Below, piece after piece: positions 32,097-40,901 of a stretch of 64,000 bases of DNA. The stretch covers positions 2,480,001 through 2,544,000 of the forward strand of contig NC_072812.1 in NCBI RefSeq assembly GCF_003013715.1, written 5' to 3'. The position numbers and the translations under genes were made by a program. The DNA comes from Candidozyma auris (lineage: Eukaryota > Ascomycota > Pichiomycetes > Serinales > Metschnikowiaceae). Positions within the stretch are counted from its first letter, which is position 1, and each line of letters opens with the position of its first letter. The notes under the pieces were generated by a model. The model had not been told where the DNA came from. It was given only the letters and a program-made list of their open reading frames with translations, and ran no database searches.

Positions 32097-32327
32097 GAAG
32101 AAAAGCTGATGTAGATGAAGTAGCAGATATTGATAGGAAGTGAAATGGTTGCGAAATCGAGGAGTGCAGACAGCGCCCACAAGGCATCACGATGAAACAA
32201 ATGTTGAGAGCTTATCGGGCATCCATAAGTATATGCTAATGGTACTTTTATTTTGGTTATTACGAAGTGATGGCTATTTGTGTAGAATAGATCACTATAA
32301 CCACAGCATATCCAGATGTGCCATTTT

Positions 32328-32347
32328 TCACGTGATTTGTCACGTGA
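32328..32347. promoter_or_regulatory. Twin TCACGTGA E-boxes in a divergent promoter
   Basis: Two perfect TCACGTGA palindromes occur at 32328-32335 and 32340-32347, 12 bp apart centre to centre, between the MFS gene and LEU3. TCACGTGA is the preferred Cbf1-type site. Spacing near one helical turn could place two dimers close to the same face. A role for either gene is inference. Confidence 0.6.
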
Positions 32348-32599
32348 ATCATTTCAAGCACCATAAATATGTTTTGGCTTTCCCGCTTTGGCCAGTACCA
32401 TTTTTTGCTTTCCAATGAATCCATGTTCTTCAATTTTTCCTAATCCCACAAGTTGCACATTTCGCCTTGTCCGTCTCAAAACTTCTCTCCATTCCTCACT
32501 ACCTCACTAGTAGTGCACTTTAGGTGATGCCGTGATGCCGTAAATCTCCACAACTACCATCATCAGCTACAATTGCAGCACCCGCCCAGCCGCAAGGAC

Positions 32600-35197
32600 A
32601 TGGATCACAAGTCCTCGTTGGATCGCTTGGCACAAATCGCCAACATCTCTCACGAACTCGCCGAGCTCAACCGCCAGATCAAAGAAGAGAAATCTCCAGA
32701 TTACCATATGAATGGTGCTTCCTCAGCCAGTGGCAGATCAAGGTCCCCAGAAGCAGCGAGAGCTTCAGGAGACCATACACTCAAGCCGAAAAGACTAGCT
32801 TGTACCTCGTGTCGCCAGCAGAAACTGAAGTGTGATGCCCAGGTCAGAGATCCTCTTCCGTGCACTCGATGTGAGAAGAAAGGTCTACAATGTGTGGTGA
32901 AAGCAGACTTCAAGAGAACGGAGAAAAGGGCACGTTTGGCGCTGATAGAAAAGGAGTTCGCAGAGTTGAAGAAAACATTTACCAGTCAAATGCCGCCAGA
33001 AATGATGCCTTCGGCATCTTCAGCTTCTCCACAAGTAAACGCTTCTCAGACTGGGCAGCTGCTATATCAGAACAAGACGCCGGCTCCTGCTATTCCTCCA
33101 GCGCCGATGACCTCAAGTGTCTATTCTGGTTTGCCCTCAGCTCAAATCACGCCTCCTCTCCAGCCCACGCTGTCAAGATTTCCCAAGCAGCTGTTTTTGA
33201 ATATCAACCCTTCAGAGAAACCGTCCGAGGCACACCACTTCGTGGTGCCGCAACTGGCACTCATTTGTGAAGAAAAGTCGCTTGGTTCAGTAACTCTACT
33301 GCCTCAAGACATTGCACAGTTGTATTTGCATTACGTCAAATGCTATCATCCTACACTCCCCGTGGTAGAAATAGCCAGAGGACCAGAACGTATCTATAGA
33401 CTCTGCCCTGCCCTCTTTTGGGTGATTATGTTTGTGGCACTGCGGAGAAGAGATGACGGCGGCAGTCTTCTTCTTACATTGCTGCCCTTGGTAAAAGACA
33501 TCCTTTCAGAAATCACCATCTCCCCTATAAACAGGTATCACCCAACCGAGGAGGACGAACCCATCATGAATGCGTGCTCTGTCTATTCCGTCCAGGCATT
33601 TGTGTTATACTCGATTTGGCCGCCTTTGACGTCGTCTCTTAGCTCAGACTCCTCATGGAACACTATTGGTGTAGCTTTGTTTCAGAGCATCCGCATAGGA
33701 CTCCATTCTTCAGGTCAGGTTTTAGACCAGGCTCAGAGTGAAGAAATCTCGCCCCAGCAGTATGCCATGGCTCAAGAACAAATGAAAACATGGATTGTGT
33801 GTAATATTGTGTCGCAGAATATCGCCACAGTGTTTGGGTACCCTGCCTTTGTCCAATTCGACTCATTGCGCCCACAATATGTTGATTTGCCAGTTGCCAC
33901 GCGGCATTTGATGGAGATTGCCCACTTTGAGGACCAGGTGGCTCGGTCCTTGACATCTAACACCAGAGCTGATTATGGTGCCAACGTTAACGAACGTCTC
34001 TCTCTTATCAAAGTGCTTCTACGCCAGCTTGATCAACTTGAACTCAAGCTCACTCAAGACAACGTTCCAGATAATGGCTACAGAAAGATCAAATACATCG
34101 TTGCTAGAGTGCATCTCCTCACACATTACTTTCTCGATGCCACAAATATCCCACCTTTTGAGCTTTCCAAAGGGCTCGTCAGGCTTTACAACGCCGCGAT
34201 CTCTCTCATTGAGTGCGTGAAGACACTCATATCTATTGAAAAGGAGTTCGTCAAGTACATGCCTGTGGTGTCGATTCTAAATATCTGGCAAGCGTCTTTC
34301 ATCATTGTCAAGCTCGCCCACTCTCCCCTTAAGTCGGTCCTTGATGTGGAACAAGGCAAGCAAACATACATGAGCGCTATCACCATAGTTGCCAAGGCAT
34401 CTATTTTGAAGCATGATGTGGCCTACAGAGCCAGCGGAATAATGAGAAATATGTGGCCGCTTTTCAAGACCCTAGATGAGAAGCAGATGACGACACTTTC
34501 GATCAAAACAAGGTCACGCAATGCTGCGTCGTTATTCTTCGACTGTTTGTCCCTTCTTCGCGATCAAGTCGGTATGGCTCAGCTAAGTATGCGAACAGAT
34601 GTCAGAGATAATGCGGATGATGATAATGACGATGAGGTCAATTCTTTTGGTGAAGACGATGAAGATGATCACGCACTATCCTCTGGGGATGAAGAATCGC
34701 CAGAAACACAAAGAAGGCACAGCAAAACACCTAGCCAAAAGTCGACGCCCGGAAGCAGTAGCTCCGGTAGAAAGCGCCGGCGGTCTCTTTCCAACGTGGG
34801 TGATGCAGAAAGCAAGGCGAGAAAGATCATACGAACAATTCCCTTGGACCCGCAGCCTATTGCTGCGTCAAAGAGAAGCTCCATATTCAAAGTGGTGAAT
34901 ACCAGCGCGGAAACCTCACCCAGTGTGAAGAATGAGGAGCCTAATTCCCGTAGCTCCAACTCTCCAGGATATTTGCGGAACGTTGCAATGGCCAACAACG
35001 GGCACAATCCCGCTACCCCACAAGTGGCCGGTAACGGACACAAGCCAAAGATCAGCAAAGAAGCTTCAGACATTTTTTTGAGCTTCGACGAGTCGCCTTC
35101 TCAGGGAGTTGGCAATTTGGATGTTTTTGATGTAAATAGTGACTTGCTCTGGAAAGACGTCGACAGTCTCATGAACGATTTTGGGTTCCATACCTAA
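32600..35197 (+). CDS. LEU3: Leu3 zinc-cluster regulator of branched-chain amino-acid synthesis
   Basis: Leu3 is a nuclear Zn2Cys6 factor that controls leucine, isoleucine and valine biosynthesis genes and is switched to an activator by alpha-isopropylmalate. The 865-residue product (S. cerevisiae 886) has the zinc cluster at C68, C71, C78, C88, C91 and C98 with the canonical spacing 2-6-9-2-6, followed by the Leu3 linker DFKRTEKRARLALIEKEF. A fungal transcription-factor middle domain follows, then an acidic segment (about 672-710, DDDNDDEVNSFGEDDEDD). The C-terminus is acidic and aromatic, typical of an activation domain. Residue 76 is encoded by CTG (32825-32827); read as Ser it gives CRQQKSKCDA, as I recall in S. 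cerevisiae Leu3. The first ATG is at 32600. Confidence 0.92.
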   Translation: MDHKSSLDRLAQIANISHELAELNRQIKEEKSPDYHMNGASSASGRSRSPEAARASGDHTLKPKRLACTSCRQQKLKCDAQVRDPLPCTRCEKKGLQCVVKADFKRTEKRARLALIEKEFAELKKTFTSQMPPEMMPSASSASPQVNASQTGQLLYQNKTPAPAIPPAPMTSSVYSGLPSAQITPPLQPTLSRFPKQLFLNINPSEKPSEAHHFVVPQLALICEEKSLGSVTLLPQDIAQLYLHYVKCYHPTLPVVEIARGPERIYRLCPALFWVIMFVALRRRDDGGSLLLTLLPLVKDILSEITISPINRYHPTEEDEPIMNACSVYSVQAFVLYSIWPPLTSSLSSDSSWNTIGVALFQSIRIGLHSSGQVLDQAQSEEISPQQYAMAQEQMKTWIVCNIVSQNIATVFGYPAFVQFDSLRPQYVDLPVATRHLMEIAHFEDQVARSLTSNTRADYGANVNERLSLIKVLLRQLDQLELKLTQDNVPDNGYRKIKYIVARVHLLTHYFLDATNIPPFELSKGLVRLYNAAISLIECVKTLISIEKEFVKYMPVVSILNIWQASFIIVKLAHSPLKSVLDVEQGKQTYMSAITIVAKASILKHDVAYRASGIMRNMWPLFKTLDEKQMTTLSIKTRSRNAASLFFDCLSLLRDQVGMAQLSMRTDVRDNADDDNDDEVNSFGEDDEDDHALSSGDEESPETQRRHSKTPSQKSTPGSSSSGRKRRRSLSNVGDAESKARKIIRTIPLDPQPIAASKRSSIFKVVNTSAETSPSVKNEEPNSRSSNSPGYLRNVAMANNGHNPATPQVAGNGHKPKISKEASDIFLSFDESPSQGVGNLDVFDVNSDLLWKDVDSLMNDFGFHT

Positions 35198-35618
35198 TGT
35201 GAAGCTAAGACTTTGCAAACACACTGGTGAATGAGTCAACTGTCAGTGCAGCAGAGAAAAGGAGTATCATGTTTGCAGCCAAGTCTACAGATATAATGCT
35301 TTCCACATAGAAAGCACAAATTTTTGATCAAGTCCAAAATTTTCCTTTCACAAAAACTGAAAAGATCTCAAAGAGTATTTAATAGATTCTGAACTTCAGA
35401 AGTATCGTTTACTCACCCTTCCCATCTATTTCCCTCATCGCCAGTCTCAATACTGTTCGCACTCTATGTACAATCGCGTATCAACATCCACAAACACTAC
35501 CTCGAACAATTCAAACACCTCAAATACCTCCACCCACGTCTACCCTTGAGCCCATTTTTGATCACGCAAGCTTGCTCAACGTATCTCCTTGGTTTAGTCT
35601 TTTCTAATTACCTACAAA
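35198..35618. other. DAD4 promoter region
   Basis: This spacer between LEU3 and DAD4 has a near-match to TTTYGCAGCCA (GTTTGCAGCCA, 35271-35281). It is AT-rich, with a CA/CT-rich leader before DAD4. No gene is seen. Confidence 0.5.
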
Positions 35619-35852
35619 ATGAGCTCAAATGAGATGGTCAACCCGCACGAGCAGCAGCAGCTGGCGCTTCTTGCAAGAATCATCAACAGCACCAAAGCCC
35701 TCAACGACTCCGTCCATGATATGAACTTGTTTTTGCATAAGATTAATAGCGACAATAAGAATGTCGAGATTGTTGCGCAGATGTGGGAGAATTACTCTCA
35801 GAACGCTGAGTACAACTTAGAAGCCACTGGCCAAAAGAGAAAGCCGTTGTAG
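35619..35852 (+). CDS. DAD4: Dad4, subunit of the DASH/Dam1 kinetochore complex
   Basis: Dad4 is one of the ten small subunits of the outer-kinetochore DASH complex, which rings spindle microtubules and is essential in CTG-clade yeasts. The 77-residue product contains NPHEQ near the start, LLARIINSTKALNDSVHDMN, INSDNKNVEI and YNLEATGQKRKPL at the end; these match the full length of S. cerevisiae Dad4 (72 residues). Translation could begin at 35619 (first ATG) or at the in-frame ATG at 35634, which gives exactly 72 residues beginning MVNPHEQ and lines up with the S. cerevisiae start. I kept the first ATG because ribosomes scan from the 5' end. The small size makes this gene easy to miss. Confidence 0.93.
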   Translation: MSSNEMVNPHEQQQLALLARIINSTKALNDSVHDMNLFLHKINSDNKNVEIVAQMWENYSQNAEYNLEATGQKRKPL

Positions 35853-36505
35853 AGCGTGAGAGACAGACACACAAGATAAATCAGGAAGAAATGTGCTTGC
35901 CTGGATTTTTCTCGTCATATTGCTTCGATTGGCGTTGGTTATTTTAAAAAAGATTCTGCTCCAAGTCTTGTTTCTCTACACAACAAGCAGGTAGCCAGAT
36001 GAGCAATTAAGGGCTGTAATTCACGACACACGTTGTTATAGATGGTTGTTAAGTGGCCCACAGTCCCGGGGCTTTCTCACTCATGTGGGTCTCAGAAATG
36101 ACCATGGCGCTAAAAACGCCTCTTAATGCTGAGCTCATCAAATTGAGTATTTTGAGGATAAGACTTTGTTAATTCATGTTCGGATTCTGCAGAAATCTGC
36201 AAATGTTCCCGGTTTGAAGTCAAATATCAGCTACAATGGACAGGCATCGAAGTAGTTGGAACGATCGCTGCGTTTGGTCGGTCGTAACCAAATGTATACT
36301 ATTTCATCTTGGAGTATAGCGCATCTTTGCGACAGAACTACCTCACTTCGTTCAACATGAAACCCCTACGTGTTATACTGGCTAGTGGCTACACGGGGAG
36401 CTCACCCCACCTTTCAGTTCCTTTTCTTATGTATTAAAAAATGCCGAGGTATAGTACAAAACGAGATAAGCTCATAGCCACAGACAAGTAGCATTCTTAG
36501 ATCCC
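35853..36505. other. Convergent spacer between DAD4 and NOP10
   Basis: No protein gene is seen. Several modest inverted repeats occur, for example CCCACA/TGTGGG around 36057-36090 and CCCC...GTGT/ACACGGGG around 36363-36398. They could be terminator structures or a small RNA, but no H/ACA, C/D or tRNA pattern is convincing. Confidence 0.4.
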
Positions 36506-36685
36506 CTAGTTCTGGTTTGGCAACATGCCGAATCTCTTCTTTAAGGTAACTCTCTGTCTGGAGTACTTGTCGTCAGGAGAAAATCTAGCAGGGTGGGCAG
36601 ACTTGGTGATTTCGCCGTCAGCAGTGACCTTCTGCAAAGTGTAGACTCTCTTGCCGTCGGGGCCCAAAGTGTACATCAAATGCAT
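36506..36685 (-). CDS. NOP10: Nop10, H/ACA ribonucleoprotein subunit
   Basis: Nop10 is a core protein of H/ACA small nucleolar RNPs, which guide rRNA and snRNA pseudouridylation; it binds the Cbf5 pseudouridine synthase. The 59-residue product begins [20 protein letters not shown] and contains [20 protein letters not shown] and KKRFG near its end, almost identical to S. cerevisiae Nop10 (58 residues). The start ATG is at 36683-36685 and the stop (TAG) at 36506-36508. Upstream are the decamer CTGCACACAG at 36764-36773 and, farther out, a probable intron at 36928-37037. An out-of-frame ATG lies in the leader near 36747. If the upstream intron belongs to this transcript it would be a leader intron. 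Confidence 0.96.
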   Translation of the reverse strand: MHLMYTLGPDGKRVYTLQKVTADGEITKSAHPARFSPDDKYSRQRVTLKKRFGMLPNQN

Positions 36686-36927
36686 GGCAGGGATTTAGTG
36701 TAGAAGGTTTGATGATGGAGATGAGTACTTGGAAAAAAAATCCATACATTGAGAGCGTCTCGCCTGCACACAGCACCACTACTGGAGATACAGTCAAGGA
36801 AAGAATATGAAAGCAAATTTGTAATTTGGCAAGTTTTGGGTCAGTTTGTTTGTTTATTTTGATGAAATCGTATAAGCTGGTCTACTATATGAGCTGTGGC
36901 CAAGGTGGCGGCTTCGATATTGTAGGG
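36686..36927. other. NOP10 leader or short spacer
   Basis: This minus-strand sequence lies between the probable intron and NOP10. It contains CTGTGTGCAG (minus strand) about 80 bp before the NOP10 ATG. A 30-codon minus-strand frame beginning ATG GAG CCC ends near 36841; it could be a short reading frame of its own or part of a spliced exon. Confidence 0.4.
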
Positions 36928-37037
36928 CTCCATCACGTAAGCGAAACGAGGTTAGTAGCGAAGATGAGCATCATAAAGTTCAGTTTCTAGAAAGTACATT
37001 TGAGCCGGTTTTTCGGTCCAAATTGATTGAAACTTAC
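36928..37037 (-). other. Probable spliceosomal intron upstream of NOP10
   Basis: On the minus strand a GTAAGT donor (37037 downward) is followed 80 bases later by a perfect TACTAAC branch site (36957 to 36951). The nearest acceptor is GAG ending at 36928; the first CAG ends at 36894, giving 110 or 144 bases. A TATAAATAG box on the same strand lies near 37125-37133. No ATG is evident in the presumed first exon, so a leader intron of NOP10 or an intron in a non-coding transcript fits best. Confidence 0.6.
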
Positions 37038-37369
37038 CACTGCAAGCTTTTTGAGTTGCGCCTATTGGGTTAGAAAATCGAAAACAACTCGGGAAGTGCA
37101 GAGACTCTGAGAGTAGATGTCACCGCCTATTTATATCAGCTCTCATTCAGATGAATTCCCAGTTTATTTTTGATTTCTTCTTTATGTTTTATCGCTGGAT
37201 TTGAAATGCTTCATGAGCCTCTAAAACCGCTTGAATTCGCTTTTCACGCATGTAATGCATTGTCTGCTAGGACTTTTTTCAAAACTTAATGGATTATTCA
37301 AATTGATACCAAAACCAGATCTCAATAATCTGTATCAGATTTTTCACAGCCTAGTCATGTGTATAAAGT
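37038..37369. other. Spacer 5' of tRNA-Leu
   Basis: This AT-rich spacer holds a minus-strand TATAAATAG near 37125-37133 and, just before the intron donor, TTCTAACCCAATAG near 37067-37080, which resembles a branch site and acceptor of an earlier intron. No gene is called. Confidence 0.4.
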
Positions 37370-37451
37370 GGCTCTGTGGCCGAGCGGTCTAAGGCGGCAG
37401 ACTCAAGTTCTGTTATCGTAAGATGCGCGTGTTCGAATCACGCCGGAGTCA
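37370..37451 (+). tRNA. tRNA-Leu (anticodon CAA)
   Basis: This is an 82-nt class II tRNA with a long variable arm. The acceptor pair is GGCTCTG/CGGAGTC, the D arm GCCGAGCGGTCTAAGGC and the anticodon loop CTCAAGT, with CAA at positions 34-36 and T33. The T arm is GCGTG-TTCGAAT-CACGC. Discriminator base A and a T run directly after (Pol III terminator) complete it. It reads TTG, the dominant Leu codon here. It has no intron, unlike S. cerevisiae tRNA-Leu(CAA). T33 and anticodon CAA separate it from the CTG-decoding tRNA-Ser(CAG). Confidence 0.96.
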
Positions 37452-37574
37452 TTTTTTTTTGCTTTAAGTCGAACCTAAGTTATGGCGTGTCACTAAATGA
37501 GATTTTTGCTGTAAATAGCGTTGGGAAAATCTCGAGTTCAGGGCTGAAAGGTCGCTGCAGAGCCGAGTGTTTTG

Positions 37575-37582
37575 TCACGTGA
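37575..37582. promoter_or_regulatory. TCACGTGA E-box upstream of SWA2
   Basis: This perfect Cbf1-type palindrome lies 74 bp before the SWA2 ATG. Similar sites sit 79 bp before MYO1 (59981-59988) and 72 bp before the orphan at 40902 (CACGTG at 40825-40830). The fixed distance suggests a core-promoter role. Confidence 0.5.
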
Positions 37583-37655
37583 CTGCACCGTCTATGGGCG
37601 AGACGCTTACAGCTCAAAGCGCCAGATCAAACAGCCAAAAACTTCTCACATTCCA

Positions 37656-39944
37656 ATGGCTCCGCCTAAAAAAGATGCATTTGCTGACTTGTTTCTGTCT
37701 GCAGCAGGCTCAGGACTGAACTCCTCCCTAAACAACAGCATGAACAAGCTTTCCTTGCAGGAGCAGTTGCAACTGAAGAAGCCACCTTCATGCCTGAGTC
37801 CATTCAACGACTGGGACGTTTTATCGGGAAACAGCACTCCAATTGGAAAACCGGTGCACGTAGCAAATCAAGTTCTGGACCCGTTTGCCGCATTTGAATC
37901 GAGAAAAACTGAAAATACCTCCAAGAGCAGTGCCATTGATGATGATCTACTCTTTGGCTTGGGAGGAGGAAATCAACCGTCCAAAGCAGCACAGCCTCCT
38001 ACGGCGCCTCAGCCTCAAAAAGCTTCGGTTGGAAACTTATTAGATGACGATTTCACAGATGCATTCACGCCACAACCAGAGCCGGAGCCATTGCGGAAAA
38101 CAGAACCTGAACCTCAACCAAAAAGGCCCATTTCAAGAGAGTCAGCGACGAGCCCTGCACAGCGACTGGACAGCGGTCGAGACTCTGTTCTTGCGGGACT
38201 TGTAGACATTGGGTTCTCTGTGGATGCGTCGAATAAAGCAATTGACCAAGTGGGCCCTGATCTCCAGGGCTGTGTTAACTTCATCATGAGAAGCAATGAG
38301 CTGACTCCTTCGAATAAAAGAGTTCAGTCTCCACGCTACCCTCCAAGACCATCGGCAAGTCAGCAAGGCTCGCAGAGCCAGTCAGACTTTAGCAATACAT
38401 TGCAGGACCTCTCCACTGACATGTTCAAGAAGGCCTCGTGGTTTCTCGCCAAATCTAAGGAAACTGTTTCAAAGAACATTGAACAATTCCAGAACTCTCG
38501 AGACAGAACTGGCCAGAAACAAATGCCTGCGTGGATGAGGCAGCAGAGTGAGTATAAAGAGAGAGCACTGGAACGGAAGAAGGACGGCACTTCGTATGAA
38601 GATTACGGCTCCGATGCTGAGAATATAGATGAGGAGGAGATTCAGCGAATTATGAGGCTACAGAAGCAGTGTGAGAAGGAAAGACATAGACAAAGGCTCG
38701 AGAAATTGAAGGAAGGCTTCTCAGGAAGCAAAAGCAAAGATGGTAGTCTGTCGCCACAACCTCCCATGCCTCGCAGACCTTCTCTGACCTCTACATCGAG
38801 ATCACAGCGCCAGGATCCTCCAGCTGAGCCAAGGCCAGTCTCTCAACCTGCTCAACCTTCGCAACCTGAACCTCAATTTCAACCTGAAGCTAAGAAACAT
38901 TCTCAGCCGCAACCTGAGGAAGACTTGCTAGGCCTCGGCGACACTCCCAGCCAAAGATTTGAAGCATCACAAAGCAAAGATGTCGCTTACACTTCGCCAG
39001 CGAGAAGACGGCCAGCGAAGAGTTCGTCGAAGCCTCGCAATACTACATCAGAGGCACTCAACGCATTTCAGCAATCTGACTATGAGACTTTCAAGCAGAA
39101 GGGCACTGAATCGTTCACCAATGGAAACTACGATGATGCGTTTAACGCATACAACAAATGTCTTGAGAGTTTACCACAAAAGCACGAACTCCGCATTGTC
39201 ATTATGTCGAACTTGGCTATCACAAATATAAAGCTCGGGAATTACAAGTTGGCAAAGCAGCAGTGTGATGACGGCATTGCGCTTGTGGGAGATAATTTCA
39301 ACGACGAAGATTGGACATTGAACGACAAGAGTATCAAGTACTGGTACATCAAGTTGTTGACGCGGAAAGCAGAAAGTCTCGAAATGCTTGAAAACTTCAC
39401 GGACTCCCTTGAATGCTACATCGAGCTTGTATCAAAACACGGAGTGACAGAGAAGAAAATAATGGACGCCAAAAGGAGAGTCAACAACATAATCAATCCT
39501 CCTAAGCCTGTTTCTAAGAAGCCGGCACGTCTGACATCAAGCACCCCTGTGTCCGACAGCAATGCTCAGGTGCAAAAAATAAGGAAGCAGAATCTAGAGG
39601 AGAAGAGACAAGAGGAGTTGAAACTCAAATTGCATGATCAGGTTCACGAAAAAGTTCAGGCTTGGAGCAGTGGCAAGGAAGATAACTTGAGGAACCTTCT
39701 TATGTCGCTCAGTGATGTCTTGCCCCAAAGGCTCGGGTTTCCATTTGTGAACGAGAAAAAAATCACCATCAACGATCTTATGCTCACCAAGAAGGTCAAA
39801 ATTAACTACATGAAGGTCATCAGTGCCATTCATCCAGACAAATTGGGCAAGTTCGAGTTGGAAGATCAGATGATATGTCAAGCAGTGTTCATCATTTTAA
39901 ATAAGGCGTGGGACACATTTAAGGAGCAAAACAACATAGCATAA
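37656..39944 (+). CDS. SWA2: Swa2, auxilin-like clathrin-uncoating J-domain protein
   Basis: Swa2/auxilin recruits Hsp70 to strip clathrin from coated vesicles. The 762-residue product has a disordered N-terminus with short DLF and DPF-type clathrin/adaptor motifs (DPFAAF near 75-80), a UBA domain at about 173-213, a long Gln/Pro/Glu-rich region, TPR repeats at about 490-625 (FKQKGTESFTNGNYDDAFNAYNKCLESLP), and a C-terminal J domain with the essential HPD near residue 725 (SAIHPDKLG). This UBA-TPR-J order is diagnostic of fungal Swa2. The ATG at 37656 was chosen; the frame is open further upstream but has no earlier ATG. The gene begins about 205 bp after tRNA-Leu. Identity is secure from architecture. 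Confidence 0.93.
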   Translation: MAPPKKDAFADLFLSAAGSGLNSSLNNSMNKLSLQEQLQLKKPPSCLSPFNDWDVLSGNSTPIGKPVHVANQVLDPFAAFESRKTENTSKSSAIDDDLLFGLGGGNQPSKAAQPPTAPQPQKASVGNLLDDDFTDAFTPQPEPEPLRKTEPEPQPKRPISRESATSPAQRLDSGRDSVLAGLVDIGFSVDASNKAIDQVGPDLQGCVNFIMRSNELTPSNKRVQSPRYPPRPSASQQGSQSQSDFSNTLQDLSTDMFKKASWFLAKSKETVSKNIEQFQNSRDRTGQKQMPAWMRQQSEYKERALERKKDGTSYEDYGSDAENIDEEEIQRIMRLQKQCEKERHRQRLEKLKEGFSGSKSKDGSLSPQPPMPRRPSLTSTSRSQRQDPPAEPRPVSQPAQPSQPEPQFQPEAKKHSQPQPEEDLLGLGDTPSQRFEASQSKDVAYTSPARRRPAKSSSKPRNTTSEALNAFQQSDYETFKQKGTESFTNGNYDDAFNAYNKCLESLPQKHELRIVIMSNLAITNIKLGNYKLAKQQCDDGIALVGDNFNDEDWTLNDKSIKYWYIKLLTRKAESLEMLENFTDSLECYIELVSKHGVTEKKIMDAKRRVNNIINPPKPVSKKPARLTSSTPVSDSNAQVQKIRKQNLEEKRQEELKLKLHDQVHEKVQAWSSGKEDNLRNLLMSLSDVLPQRLGFPFVNEKKITINDLMLTKKVKINYMKVISAIHPDKLGKFELEDQMICQAVFIILNKAWDTFKEQNNIA

Positions 39945-40049
39945 AAATAGCATGAGAGCCTGTCTAAGGCTCCAACTGTATCAGTGCCCAAATCTGTAGT
40001 AGAGGAAAGCAAAAATTGAATAGATGCCGTAATAAATCGAAAAAGAAAG

Positions 40050-40121
40050 CTCCGATACGGGGAGTCGAACCCCGGTCTGCTCGGTGAAAGCGAACCGTGA
40101 TAGCCGTTACACTATATCGGA
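40050..40121 (-). tRNA. tRNA-Glu (anticodon UUC)
   Basis: This is a 72-nt tRNA on the minus strand. The acceptor stem starts TCCGATA and closes TATCGGA, with discriminator G. The D arm TAGTGTAACGGCTATCA, anticodon loop CTTTCAC (anticodon TTC) and T arm GGGGTTCGACTCCCC are close to S. cerevisiae tRNA-Glu(UUC). It has no intron. A CTTTCTTTTT run follows on the minus strand as terminator. Confidence 0.97.
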
Positions 40122-40901
40122 TGTTGATGAATGAGAAGTGTGCGGAAAAACTATGAGCTATTTAACGAGATTTGTTTTATACCTAATCAAGAATTTTGAT
40201 GACAATAAAATGCTCATTATCACCTAAAATATAATCCTTATGTGCCAATTTTTGATTTTCGCGGCCGATAGGCTTGAAAAACTTTTTTTTTTTGTTGTGA
40301 CCAGAATTTTACAGCGCAAACCAAACATTGAAGTCAATCTTAATTGCTAAATGAGCTTCAGGACCGCTGAATCAATTTCTATCTCTTCATCGACTATGTT
40401 TCTTCAATATAGTTCAACAGCTTCTGATTGCAGCCCACATGCACTCCAATCATGAAGGTCAGTTTTAAAACTCTTATCACAATGATCAAAAAAAACTTTA
40501 AAAAGTTCTTTTTTAGCATGTCTTTGGATCTATATTCAGACAAAGTTTGACAATAAGTTTTTTTGTGGCTCTGATGTACATGATCTTTTGGTTTGATCCT
40601 AATTGTCGTGAAGTGCTGCTTCGCACTTGTATTTTGCAGCCATATCTGCAAATCTTTCAGTAAATGTAAATCAACAGCAGTCACAAAAAATACCACGAAG
40701 GCACAATATCAGAAATTACGCTACATAATGAGTTATTGCCAGCCACATAACCTCCATAGGTTCCTAAAAATATCAAATTCCCGTTGGTTCGTGACAAAAG
40801 CCGTTGGGGCCCTTCGATGAGCTACACGTGACAGGAGTTGAAGAACCACCCACCACATCTTTCCAGAACCCCAACTCCACCAATCATAGAAAGCGAAGAC
40901 A
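40122..40901. other. Spacer upstream of the orphan gene at 40902
   Basis: This AT-rich spacer of 780 bp holds TTTYGCAGCCA at 40632-40642 and CACGTG at 40825-40830. Open frames on both strands are short and Lys/Phe-rich, as expected by chance in AT-rich DNA. Confidence 0.5.

Noticed and set aside
36011..36020. GGCTGTAAT, like the 5' end of yeast SRP RNA
   Set aside because: No helix 8 (CAGG...AGCAG) core follows and the downstream folds do not fit, so the match is too short.
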